Assembly: GCA_002917075.1 (NCBI GenBank)
Contig: NTMA01000016.1
Span: 372,001 to 436,000, forward strand
From: Hawksworthiomyces lignivorus
Lineage: Eukaryota > Ascomycota > Sordariomycetes > Ophiostomatales > Ophiostomataceae
Direction: 5' to 3'
Length of the DNA: 64,000 nucleotides
The notes under the pieces are model-generated. The model saw only the letters and a program-made list of their open reading frames with translations. It had not been told where the DNA came from and made no database searches. The translations under genes and the position numbers were made by a program. Shown piece by piece: positions 25,301 through 36,263 of the stretch (positions within the stretch are counted from its first letter, which is position 1; every line of letters starts with the position of its first letter).

Positions 25301-25566
25301 CTCTTAGACATCTTCTGCAGAATCTGGGTAGATGTTGTGAGACACCGAGTAGCGAGCAGCTGCACAGAGCTGTCAATTCCGCCTGGCGGCAGAGCCAGGA
25401 GTTCCCGCGACAGTTTTTGCAGCTCTGTACAAGTCGTCTCTAGCGTTCCTGTCTCGGATCCATCTGGCTCCTTTAGAATTGCGTATACGGTCTTCAGGAA
25501 TTCGTATGTGAATGAAACAAAGGACACGACGGCACTGGCCGTTCCGATTGCAGAGGCTGGGTCCAT
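22396..25566 (-). CDS. Fungal STAND NTPase with NACHT domain (NLR-like, 1020 aa, 2 exons)
   Basis: Exons 25566-25160 and 25051-22396 join in frame (108-nt intron). Residues 1-160 start MDPASAIGTASAVVSFV and form a helical, membrane-prone front of the kind found on fungal STAND proteins (Helo-like / fungal N-terminal domain). The NACHT NTPase follows: Walker A GKLGSGKST (229-237) and Walker B FFIDGLDE (349-356), with RLQDLTRSDIARVV downstream. After it come a helical winged-helix-like region (EELDELFKEILDTI) and about 400 residues without ankyrin, WD40 or TPR repeats. Proteins of this architecture act in heterokaryon incompatibility or self/non-self recognition, triggered by ligand binding to repeats. 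Here the sensing part is either divergent or absent. Composition is AT-richer than nearby genes, common for such accessory genes. All key NTPase residues are present. Confidence 0.88.
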
Positions 25567-26313
25567 GCTATTGTGGCGTAGTCATAAACATCGAGCAAGA
25601 AATGCGCATAGAGACCAAAGGGTCGAACCGGTAGACTCGAACATGCAACCGAAAGACTTGAAATGAACAAGGATTGGAGATACTGGAAGAGATGCAAAAA
25701 ATGTAGCAAGAGATAAAAGTTACCAAGCGAGCAAGAAAATTTGGCAGTGACGAGGATCTCGAGGTAGGGGAAATGCTGACTGCTCAGCCTCGTTGACAGG
25801 CCGAGAAATTAAGCGAGTGAGGCAGCATCCTGCACAGAAAGACAGTATCTTTGTGATTGGTCCATCTATTTCAACTTCTGTGCATTATTGCATATTTTGA
25901 CTTCATTCCTGCTGGAACCAGCAGCTATGAGACAGGGGTTCATCTCTCCTCTTCACTGGCCAATGGTCTACACAGTATACAAGTAGTCACATGGCATGGC
26001 AAACTGAAAGCATTCTACGTTTGGGATTCTGATCTACATCTCGGGGAATAATCTTCTGAATGTGTCCAATATACGGATAAGAAACAGGTAGCGCGTGTCT
26101 GCAGTCTGAAACAAATAAATAATAGTAAGGCTTCCTACTTTAACGCCCTTAACCGTCGCCGGGCCGGGCCGGCTTAGACTGAAGAATCGCACCATATCAC
26201 CTGGAGCTAGTAAATTCACATGCAACCTATACGGACCAAGAGCAAGCAAAACGAAAAGTGAGAAAACAAACAAAAAGCCAATCTCGTCTGACCCTCCCTG
26301 CTGCTGCTGTACT
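25567..26313. other. Intergenic DNA between the NACHT and dioxygenase-P450 genes
   Basis: This is the NACHT promoter and the 3' flank of the oxygenase. No domain-bearing frame or RNA gene is seen. Confidence 0.5.
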
Positions 26314-29300
26314 TCACTTCTGCCGCAGAGACACCTCTACGGGCACCTCCTTCCGCGTCACGATGCCCGCGTGGTAGATGTACTTGTCAGCGTCGCCCAT
26401 GCGCATCACCTCCGGGGCGAACGCGTACTGCTCAAGCAGCAGCTTCACCATGATGCAGATGGCCTCCTGCACGTACCACTGGCCGGGGCAGATGCGCGGG
26501 CCCTGCAGGCCGAAGCAGATGTTGCGCACGCTGCCGACGCCGGGGCTGCTGGCTACGAACCGGTCCGCGCGGTACTGGCCCGCGTCGGGCCCAAAGTTGG
26601 CCGGCTCCCGGTTCGTGTAGTATGTCGACAGCGTGGCCACCTTGCCCGGCGGCAGGCGCACGGCCGGGTCGGACGGCAGCTGCAGCGGGCCCTTGGTGGC
26701 GATGATGCGCGCTGGCCCCGTGATGGTGCCGCAGAGCCGGATCGACTCGAGAGTCGCGCTGCGCAGCAGCGCCCACGGCGTGCCCGCCGTGCCGCCGCCC
26801 GCGCCCGCCGGCGCAAAGGAAAAAGTGTCCAGGGTATCGACGGTCGCCTCGGTCAGCGAGTCGGCCACGCGGTCGGCGAGGCCGGGCTCGTTGATAATGT
26901 CCAGCAGGGTGGACGTCACGCTGACCTGCAGGTTGCGGAGGCCAATCCAGACCGAGATGGCGATCAGATCTAGCGGGATGTATCAGATTAAAAAACCAAA
27001 AAAAGCCAAAGTAAAAAAATGAGAGAGCAGGAGAAAGCATAGGCTTACCAGAGGCACGGTTGTTGTCTTCGACCACATCGAGGATGAAGGGCATGAAGTC
27101 TAGCAGACCCTCCTCGCCATCCCAGGGATCCACGCGCCGGCGCTGGATGATGGGCAAAAATATCTTGCGGAACGCCTTGTAGCTCTTGTTGATCTTCATC
27201 GAGGGGATGAAGTCGAGGAACGGCGGAAGAATGCTCGCCATCTGCATCACCGAGTCAATGTCCGTGTTGAACTTGAGGAACATGTCGATGAGCTCCGGGT
27301 GCGCATAGGCGTCCACGCCAACCATGCACCGGGCGCTCACGTAAGTGCTGAAGCGGTCCATCCAGTCGCTCATGGTCTGTCGAATCGTCGATTTATCGCC
27401 CTCAGGGATGATTGGATTCTCCTTGAGATAGCGCCGTGCGGCAACCTCGATGGTTGTGCCGAACTTTTTGACTGTCTCGCGGTCGCCCAAGTGCGTGCGG
27501 ATGAGATTGGCATGCTGTGACAGTGTTAGTTTTTTTACTTTATGGAGAAGGGGGAAGTCCTCCAACTGCTTCGGTTGAATCGTACCAAATTTGAGGCGAA
27601 GTTGTCCTTGTGCAGGAAAATTGGGGCGCCGATGGTCTCGAAGAACTTGTTCAGGTCGAAGCGGATCGAGTACGGGTTGTCATCAAGCATCATCTGCAGG
27701 TCTGCCGACTGGGACAGGACATAGTGTGTCTGGGGCCCAAGATGAATGCCAAACGTCTTGGACGGGCTCCAGTTGCCAAACTTCCTGAAGCCCTCCGCCA
27801 GGACCGCCTTGGCGTCGTTCTGGAAGGCGATGCCCTCGCCCAGGATGGGCCAGCCTTCAAGCACAGGAGGGTAGCCTTGCTTCTTTGCTCTGGCCCTCAT
27901 GATGCCGTACACGGCAGCAGCGATGGAGCCGCCGACGGCAGCAAGCGTTGCCACAATCTTGACAGAATACAGCTTGGTCAGCTCCAACGTCACCTCGAGG
28001 GCCGTCGACAAGATGACCTTCCAGTCCGGCTTGGTCGGTGGAAGCACGCAGAGTACAGGGTTCGTCTCGGGGTCGGCGGGGAACAGCGGGTGCTGCTGCA
28101 GGCAATCGACGTCGCTATTCTCCGTCACGAGGCGCCACAGCAGGTTCTGGCCGTGCGCCTGGAAGTCGAGCTCCTCCATCCAGAAGTCATCGTAGAAGCG
28201 GAAGTTGGGGAACCCCTCTTTCGCGACGGGCTTCCACAGCAGGTCCTCCAGGGCGTTGCTGGGATGGCAGTCCCAGGGCTTGTCGACGAGCCAGCACCGC
28301 ATGGCGGCGTAGCCAATAGAGAAGCGGTCGGCGTTGCCCATGCTAATGAGGTTGAACAGGCTGATAATCAGCGAGCTCGTCGGTACAGACGTCTGGGGGA
28401 AGAGCGTCTCGTCGAGCTGGCAGCCGACGACAATGTCGACCTCGTCGGGAGAGGAGTAGAGGCGCTTCAAGTTTTCAACCGCTTCTGGATCCGATGTGAA
28501 ATCTTCAAAAGTTTCCCGGATGGGCACTTTCACAGCAGGATCTACCAGACGAAGAGGGAACGATTAGCATAAAGAAGCTCTAAACACCAAACGAAAACAT
28601 GCTCTTTGCTTATGCGTCTGGGCTCACCTTGCTCATTGTAGGCGCGGAAGTAGTCGTTAAAAGTGGGCAGTCCCTGCTCCCGCTCGTGTACGATAGACCA
28701 CGTCACGATGTCGAATGGGCTGCCCCGGTACTTGCCAGCTGTGCGGAAGGACTCATCGACACCGCTCTTAAAGTTGGGGATTGTCGTCGACACGATGCCG
28801 CGCAGGATGTTCTCCAGTCCGGCGTTGATGAAGCCTGGCGCGTCGAATCCGGTGTCGAACAAGGTCTGGTTCCACATTATGCTGCCGGCCGCATCGACAA
28901 TGGGGAATTTGTTAACAATAAATTCGTGGAATCGATATACCACAGCCATCTCAGCGCTGACAACCGTCGGCACGCCGTTCTTCATGGCCAGCGGCCAAGG
29001 ATACGTGTTGGCCGGGTTCATCTGAATCCAGTTCTTGCCTTTGATTTCGCGGTAGAGAGGGAAGCCTTTTAACGATCAGGCCACAAAATACAATTAAAAG
29101 AGACGTCAAGAAGAAAGAAAGACAAAGCTTACCATCGTCCTGCGGCCAGGGCATGCCCTTCTCAAAGTAGGCCATCTGGTAGGAGTTGGCAATCAGCTGG
29201 AACTTGGCCGACATGATCAGGCGCACGGTCTGGTACAGGTCCTCGTCGTTGAGCTCGGGCTTCTTGCTGGCCAGGATGCCGCACAGCCGGTTGTGCTCGC

Positions 29301-30423
29301 GCAGCAGCAGGTTGTGCACGGCGAGCATCACCCAGTCTTCGTTGGTGCGGGGGTCGCCGCCAGCGAACAGCGTGGCCGGGTCCTGGCCGGGCCGGCTGCG
29401 GATGGGCACGCCCATGGTGTCAAAGGGCAGGTACGAGGCCCTGCCGGTGGTGTTGCCGCCGACCACCTCCTGCGTCTTGAGCCGGCCGCCCTCAAAGGAC
29501 CGCAGCGCCAGGGCCACCGACCGGGTGCTGCCGTACAGCGACGACACATCGATCCAGGTGGTGGCGTGGTTGAGGTTCTCGCGCGGGTTCTGCGGCGACG
29601 TGCCCGTGCCGGGCGCGGCTTCGGTGCGCCAGACGCGCAGCGTCGTGTTGGGCGGGTACTCGGTCTCGTCGTCGGGCATGGGCACGTCGACGAACTCGGT
29701 GCTCGAGTCCTGCGACCAGGTGACGTCGTGGATGACAAACTCGATCAGGCCCAGCAGCAGCGGCGTGTGCTCGTAGTACACCTCCTTCTTCCGCTGGAAG
29801 AAGGCGTTGCTCACGGCACGCGGGTTGGGCCCCTTGCGCGGCTCCGAGATGCCGTCCGCGTAGTAGTGTTGGTCGTAGTCGCGCGACTTGGCCGTGCCGT
29901 AGCGGCCCTGGCCCGCCTCGTTGGCCTTGAGCCAGTTGCACGAGCCGTCGTACGTCCGGTACCACCAGTTCGCCTTGTCGGCGATGCACGTCTCGTCGAG
30001 CGGGAATTCTAGGTTGTGGAGCAGGCGCTTGGCCTCCAGGGCGTCCCACTTCCGGGGTACGTGAGGCGGCAGGTCCGCCGTCGAGAAGACTGCGGCCGGC
30101 TGCCTGTCAGTCAGGTTGAGGCTGGCCAGCATCGTCTCAAAGTCGGCATTGTGCGGCACCATGCCGCCCAGGAAGCTGTCCTTGAGCGACTCGCCAGCCC
30201 GGTCATTCTTGACAATGTTGTGGAACCAATTTGAAAATAAATTTTCCGGCTCTCTTTCGGCATGCTCCGGACGAGTTCTGTCGGCAATGTACTCTCCCTT
30301 CTGGTTCTGCACCGCATGATACCGAGCATGCGGCCGTGGGTCAGCAAGAGCTGTTCCGGATGTTACCGTCAACAGCAATAGCAGCCGAGCTGCCATGGAG
30401 ACTTTGACAGCTCCGGTATGCAT
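26314..30423 (-). CDS. Haem dioxygenase-cytochrome P450 fusion, signal peptide and internal membrane helix (1268 aa, 5 exons)
   Basis: Exons 30423-29133, 29065-28628, 28541-27586, 27514-27049 and 26969-26314 join in frame. The N-terminal half is an animal-peroxidase/COX-type haem domain: YRTYDGSC (156-163), distal His232 in FVIHDVTWSQ, REHNRL (near 387), and YRFH (474-477), giving Tyr474 and proximal His477 in the spacing of the cyclooxygenase tyrosyl-radical site. A hydrophobic helix (about 771-790) with a basic flank (RARAKK) precedes a P450: PVLEGWPILGEG, an I helix without the usual Thr but with NLQ (1063-1065), ExxR (E1125/R1128) and Cys1211 in GPRICPG. Such fusions (Ppo, linoleate diol synthases) oxygenate fatty acids and isomerise the hydroperoxide. 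The leader (LLLLLTVTSGTALA) is unusual for them. The start could also be ATG 30396. Confidence 0.9.
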
Positions 30424-33400
30424 CCTGGAAGACAAAGAAGAACACCAATCCAGAAATCAATTACTGGCAGCTCCAAAAAAAAAAAAAAAAATTCAAACAA
30501 ATGCAAAAAATAAGGAAAATCAAAGGGAGTACCCTCCCAAGATAAGAAAATGAAGAAGTAAAATCGCCTTGCCCCTCTCTTATCAGAGCTATTCTCCAGG
30601 TCGAAGTCTTCCTCGGTGAACGTATGTGAAAAGAAAGAAAAAAAAAAGAAGGTGAGGGCAAGCAAGGGGAGATCTACGGAAGCTACTAGACCCCACAGGC
30701 CATATAAAGCAGTTGATTGAGCAAGGACAGAACTACGAGGCTCATCCAGATCCTCTCTCGTGAGTACAAAATTGTAAGCCTGCGTGCCAGGCATCAGCCG
30801 GAGGAGGCGAGAGGCGAAAGGATAAGCAAGGAGGGTCTTCTGGGAGGAGGGTGTGTGCAACCATCACTGCTCCCTGTTCCCGGAGACAGACACCTGCGAG
30901 GGACAGCAAAGAGCCGAGCTGCATCTCTTCTTGGGCTTTCTGCGCCTGCTCGGATCCACTGCTCAACTCCGAAGCAGATCGTGTGGCCAGAGCAGCAAGC
31001 CAAGCACAGACTAGGAAGCATCTTGCTCGCCGGCACTGTAACCTCTCTCCTCTCCACACACACAAAAGCCAGACGTTTCTGGCAGGCCTTTGCAGGCGAC
31101 ACGCTTCAAGACACGCTTTAAATGTCCGTTCTGTAGCAAATGAGAACTGCAAGCTTCCAAAAAGGTTTTACTCTGTAGCGGGGACTGGTTTCGTCCATGT
31201 GGGCTGTGGGCTTTCTCTGATGACCCACGTCTAGCCGTAGAGGCACCCTGCTTCGGCCAGTCCCGTTTTCTTCTATGCAGCTTTGTCTCCATTCAAGTCA
31301 CTACCAGGTCCGTAGTCGTCTAATGTGCAGCGAAAATCAGACGGCTCGGCTTACCTTGCTAAACGCCATTAATTTCTGTTACCAGTCATTTGTCTCCTTG
31401 TAAGCTGAGCTAATAGAAATCAGAATCCATAAGAAAACAAACCGTTAATTGTGCCGCAGCACTCTCCACCCTCCTTTATTCTATTTTGTTGCATCCTTCG
31501 TCGTAGGGCTGACCAACCAGAGAGCGTAGAGCACAAGGCCTTCTCATATTCCTCCGTTCTGCCTTGTCTCCGTTTCCTTGCTTTTTATTTTATCTAAGTT
31601 CGTATTCGTCCATTAACGGACGCCGAAGGCCACGAGCGCTCGGGAAAAGAGAAACTCAACAATTACGACGTTGTAATTGAGCGATTCGGCCCTTCCACAA
31701 GCAGTACTTCCAGAAGACAAGCAAAAAAAGGCGTATGATTTGTTCTTCATATTCAGGCCGATGCCTCTATTTATCACTACCCACGGCTGTCTCAATACAT
31801 TCTCAGAGTCTGTCGAGAAAGGGTTCGGTTTGCCTGTCTAAGTGCAAAGTGTGGGCATATTCCGGCTTTTCGGTTTGGCCGTTTGACCTGCTTCCACCCA
31901 TCCTCAACTTAGTACGGTGCCTGTCAGAAGGATCAAATGGCACATGCTTTTGCCACCATCGACTTGCTTTATTCCCCTTCTTTATTTTTCTGAGATCTGA
32001 CGGGGCTATCCAAGTCATGAGGCTGCTCTTTTGATTTGTGGTCAGCTCTAACTCCAATTTTGTGAGTGGACAAGTCATGGGAAACGATGACGGCCCCCAA
32101 GTGAAAAAAGATGCATTGTTTAACTTGAAGCTTGGCTGTAGCTGCAAAATTAAAAAAATCTCCACACAGATGCTGACTGAATTTAACTAACGGTTAGAAA
32201 TATTTCCATTTGTGTTTTGCTCAGCAAATTTTGTGATCTTCTGCTCCGTACTTGCGAGATAACACTGCCCTTCTTTCGGATTACCTATTTTGAATCCACA
32301 GCGGCTCAGCCCCTGGTGCAAATTGAATGTTTTGTACCAAATTTTGTATGACTGAATATCCCAGCCCAGACCGTCAGCGTGGAGGGAGGCGAAAGGAAGA
32401 TACCATAATCTAAAATGACGTTTTGGGGGGTTTGCCATATTTTACAGGGCTCTGTAATATTAACCCGCTCCCTCTTCGTATCAGTTTTCCCGTCGCCTGC
32501 TGCTCTACGACGCACGACTGCATATTACTGGTGACATATCTTCGGAGATGTAACACGTACATACAGAATGGGCTAGAGTCGTATACTCCGCACATGAGCC
32601 CTGTAGAATGTGCTGTACCAAGGCTTACACAGCACATGGGCAAGAATAAAATGGGTATACGCCCGGAGTGGTGGGTCAAAAGGGGAATGGCGGATACGCC
32701 AAGGGGCAGCGGAGTGCAACTCTGCTTCGAACGAGAGCATAATCATGCTACATACGTCTGCCCTTGCAATGTTGAGATATCTACAGGGTTTAGAATGAGG
32801 ATGCATGCTGCCTATGTGGACACTAGAACGACAGACTAGGTTTCTCGCAGCATGCCAACAGACCAACCCAAACGGATGCCTGGTCTTTTCGCAATTGTTC
32901 TTACATGTACTTTCTTTTTTGGGCGGTCCGTTCCGTAGCGTCCGTGCTGTACGTAAACAGCTCAAAAATTAACATTCTCTAATGCTCTTAAGCTGTCGCA
33001 AGTTGCTCGATTTTCTCATGGACAGTGTCGACAGAACACCAGGCACCCTCCACAGACTCCTTTCACCGGCTTTTAGAGTTTATTATTATTTATTAAGTTA
33101 TTTTCTCTCTTTTTCTCTCCTCGTTTATCTCATATTTCACATGTCATTTTTGTCATTCTGTCCCGTTTCTGCCCAATGTCTGCATGTGCCTACATAATAG
33201 GTATTGTCAAAATTCGCTAGTTTCAAGCGAATGAAACGTTTGGTGAGAGAGCCACTTCTGATGGCAGGGAACCAGAAACTGTGGTCTCGCGGTCGCACAA
33301 AAATGTCCCGCCGAACAGGCCATCTTGAAAAATACATGCGGAACGCGCGGGAACAAGGAGTACAGCCAAGGCGGGTGTGCCTCGCCATCTGAGACAGTGT

Positions 33401-34154
33401 CAAAATCACCGAGCCTCGCTGCAGGCTTGTTGTAGGGGGAGGAAAAAATAGATCAGAAGTGTACATTCTCCAATGATCATTATGTGTAACAGTGGGGGGC
33501 ACAAGCAAAAAAAAAAAGAAAGAACAAAAAGAAACCAACGCTTTCAGCTCTCGGGCATTCGGAGGCCGACTCGTGCTTTGTGTCCCCATCCTCGCTGTTG
33601 ATAGCAATGCTTGCCAGCTGCCCGAAGCAGACGAATTTAAATCGGCCTCAGAGACATTAAATGCGTGATACGGGATACGCAGGTGCCTGAAAGAGATATG
33701 CCGTACAAAGTGCAAAGATATCACCATACGGATGCAAGCCGAGCAAAGTCTGGTGGCGTCTGGGAGGCCCCCACACCCGCGCACGGCGAAGGATGGCGGC
33801 AGAGCCCAAAAGGTGCTGATGGAGGGCACCACCAGCAATTTGACCAGCTGCCATGCGCGAATCAATTTGCTGTCTGTCCCATGCAGGCCTTCCAACTATT
33901 ACTGAGCTGTCAACGGACAGCATCCTATCTCGGCACACGCAGCCTGCGGGGTTGCTGGCCATCCCTCCCTCAGCACGACCACCAACACACAGGAGCATCT
34001 TCTTCAACAGATACGCGAAAACGGATAAAGATCTACAGTCGATTTATCCCGACATATATGTTGGCTCTTACGATGTGCTCAAGGCGAGATCGAGTGGCAC
34101 GACTTGGTTTCCTGTTTTGACACGAGGTCCGTCCTAGGACGAGATACGAGAACA
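30424..34154. other. 3.7-kb divergent intergenic region without a supportable gene
   Basis: It separates the oxygenase from the DUF3445 gene, which point away from each other, so both promoters lie here. It includes a poly-A tract at 30476-30490, T-rich leader-like DNA near 33080-33130, and many short frames with no domain. The longest (minus strand, 33137-33895) has a low-complexity phenylalanine run and no recognisable family. No RNA gene is seen. Confidence 0.5.
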
Positions 34155-35964
34155 ATGGGTCTCTACGAATGCGCAGACACGTTCTGGGTGGCTGTCAAGC
34201 ATAGCGCCCAGCAACCCCCTGTTGTCTTCTCTGCAGGGGTAACTGCTGCACTTTTGGCTCTTCTGGTTATCTTCCACAGTGGAGGACTGTCTATTCGTCA
34301 GCTGGCTGGGAGAGCGCAATGGCTGCGGCAGGCCGCGACCCACACACCGAGCGAGGCAGACAGAGCTAGCACCGCCGACCTCTCCCTGCTCTTCCCTCCT
34401 TCACGGCGTCATGTGCTACCTATAGCGTCTCCTCTGCCCGCTGAACCAGCAGGCTTGTCCGCTGCGTCCATCTCTGCTCACCTGCTCCGGCAGCGTGCTC
34501 TGCCTGCCACACGTGTCCTTGCCGGATGCAAGAATGACGCTGGCAATGTGATCGACGACGGGCATAGCTTCTACTGCTCGCCTACAGGCGTGACGCTGCA
34601 GGAGATCAAGGCGCTCCTGGGCACGTTCCCAGACTATGCCGCTCTCAGCGGCGTGCGCCACCCGCAGCCGGTCCCCAGCGGCTTCGACATCAACAAAGCC
34701 CGTTTTCGGCCATTTCGGCCATTTCGGTGGCGGTACCACCAGCACATGGGTGAGGTCCCTCTGTAGCCCTTGATACCTCTTGAGATGCCAGGAATGTGAA
34801 AGACACAGTTGTCTCTTGTTATGCTCAAACGTGCTTGCAGCGCTGATGAAGCTCGACCCGGACTACTGGCTCGAGCTCGAGCACAACTACAAGGCCAGCC
34901 TGGCAACGCGCAAGGCGCTGCTCGCCCAGCACGGCGAACGCATCCTGTTCCACGGCGCAGGCACCGGCATCGACCTGGCCTGCCGCGAGCTCATGGAGAC
35001 GGTCCTCCAGTTCCTGTGTAAGCGGTACCCGCAGTATTTCTCTCTGGAAGAAGAAGAAGAGGAGGAGGAGGAAGGTAGCGACGATGACGACGACGGCGAT
35101 GCCGCGGCGGGCGAGCGGAGACGGCGGGTGGTGTTTGCCAACGGGCTGCTGGGCACGAGGACGCGCGTGAGCGGGGACTTGGGAGGGGCGCACCCGCTGC
35201 GGATCGTGTTCGACCACGTGCCGGAGGACTTTGCGGTGATGCAGCGGGGCGACGACGGCCGGTACTTTCTGCGGGCGGCGGCGGTGTGCTCGTCGGTGGG
35301 CTGGGAGGTGGGCCAGCACCGCGACCGGCCGCTGCGCGGGATCCACGGCGAGGTGGCCGACTACCCGGCGCGCATGGCCCGCAGCATGGACCGCTACTTT
35401 GCGCGGCTGCCCACGGACCAGCCCATCCAGCGCGGGTCCTGGAGCATCGAGGACTGGGAACCGCTGTTCTGGAGCCCGGCCGCGGAGGAGGCTGTGACAG
35501 CAGCGGCGGCAGCAAAAAAGGCGGACGCAGGCCATGGCGGCTGCGACAGCGGCGGCGACAGCAGCGTCCCGTGGGCGCGCAGCCGGTTTGCGGCGCGGCC
35601 AGAGGCGGTGCGGCTGGCGGACCTGCGGCTGCGCTGCGACTGGCAGACGCTGCGGCGGCTGCCGCTGACGGGCGCCGTCGTGTTCAATTTCAAGGCCGCG
35701 CACACGCCGCTGGCGGCCCTGCGCGCCGAGCCACGCGTGCCCGCCCTGCTGCACCGCGTGCTGCGCGACGGGCCCCCGCACATCGTCGTGCCCGGCAAGT
35801 GCATGCCGCACGCGCGCGCCGTTGCGCTGCCGGCCCTGGAAGCGTGGGCCGCCGAGCAGGTGCGCGACGGCGTGGTGCCGGCGGACTGGGAGGCCGGCAC
35901 GCTCGACGAAAGCCCCTTCTACCCCGGGTGGGCGGAGCGCTGGCACGCGCAGCAGGGCTTCTAG
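34155..35964 (+). CDS. Membrane-anchored DUF3445 (haem-dependent oxidative N-demethylase-like) protein (572 aa, 2 exons)
   Basis: Exon 1 (34155-34749) and exon 2 (34841-35964) join in frame; the intron is 91 nt. Residues 23-40 form one membrane helix (AGVTAALLALLVIF). The DUF3445 core shows YHQHMALMKLD at the exon junction, CSSVGWEVGQ (about 348), PLRGIHGEVADYP and RGSWSIEDWEPLF. The end of the domain is WQTLRRLPLTGAVVF. Characterised members are haem enzymes that oxidatively remove N-methyl groups. Filamentous fungi carry several membrane-tethered copies of unknown substrate. An acidic insert of Glu and Asp runs (about 268-284) and an Ala/Gly-rich insert interrupt the domain. It is divergent from another haem enzyme gene, but I see no proof of a shared pathway. 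Confidence 0.85.
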
Positions 35965-36263
35965 TGGATTGAGAGACTTTTTCTGGAGAAGAGAGAAGTT
36001 AAAAAGCACACGCTGCTGCAAAAGATGCAATGCCATAGTATCTAGATCGATGATGGTTTCTCTCTAGAAATCCGCTTGTTTGTTTTACAGGCGGCCTCTT
36101 TCTCATTACACAGTGAAATTGACTCCTTTTGAAAATGCAAATCATGCCCTCGTCTAACCTTGCCTTTTCCTTCACTTTAATGCTTAAAACAACTGATGAC
36201 CGGAAAGAAATAATGCAAAAAAAAAAAATCGTTACTAATACATGTGTCGGTACTTCCCTGGTC

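Noticed and set aside
33137..33895. 252-codon open frame on the minus strand
   Set aside because: It starts in mixed non-coding DNA, has an internal poly-Phe run from a poly-A tract, and shows no domain or splice continuation.
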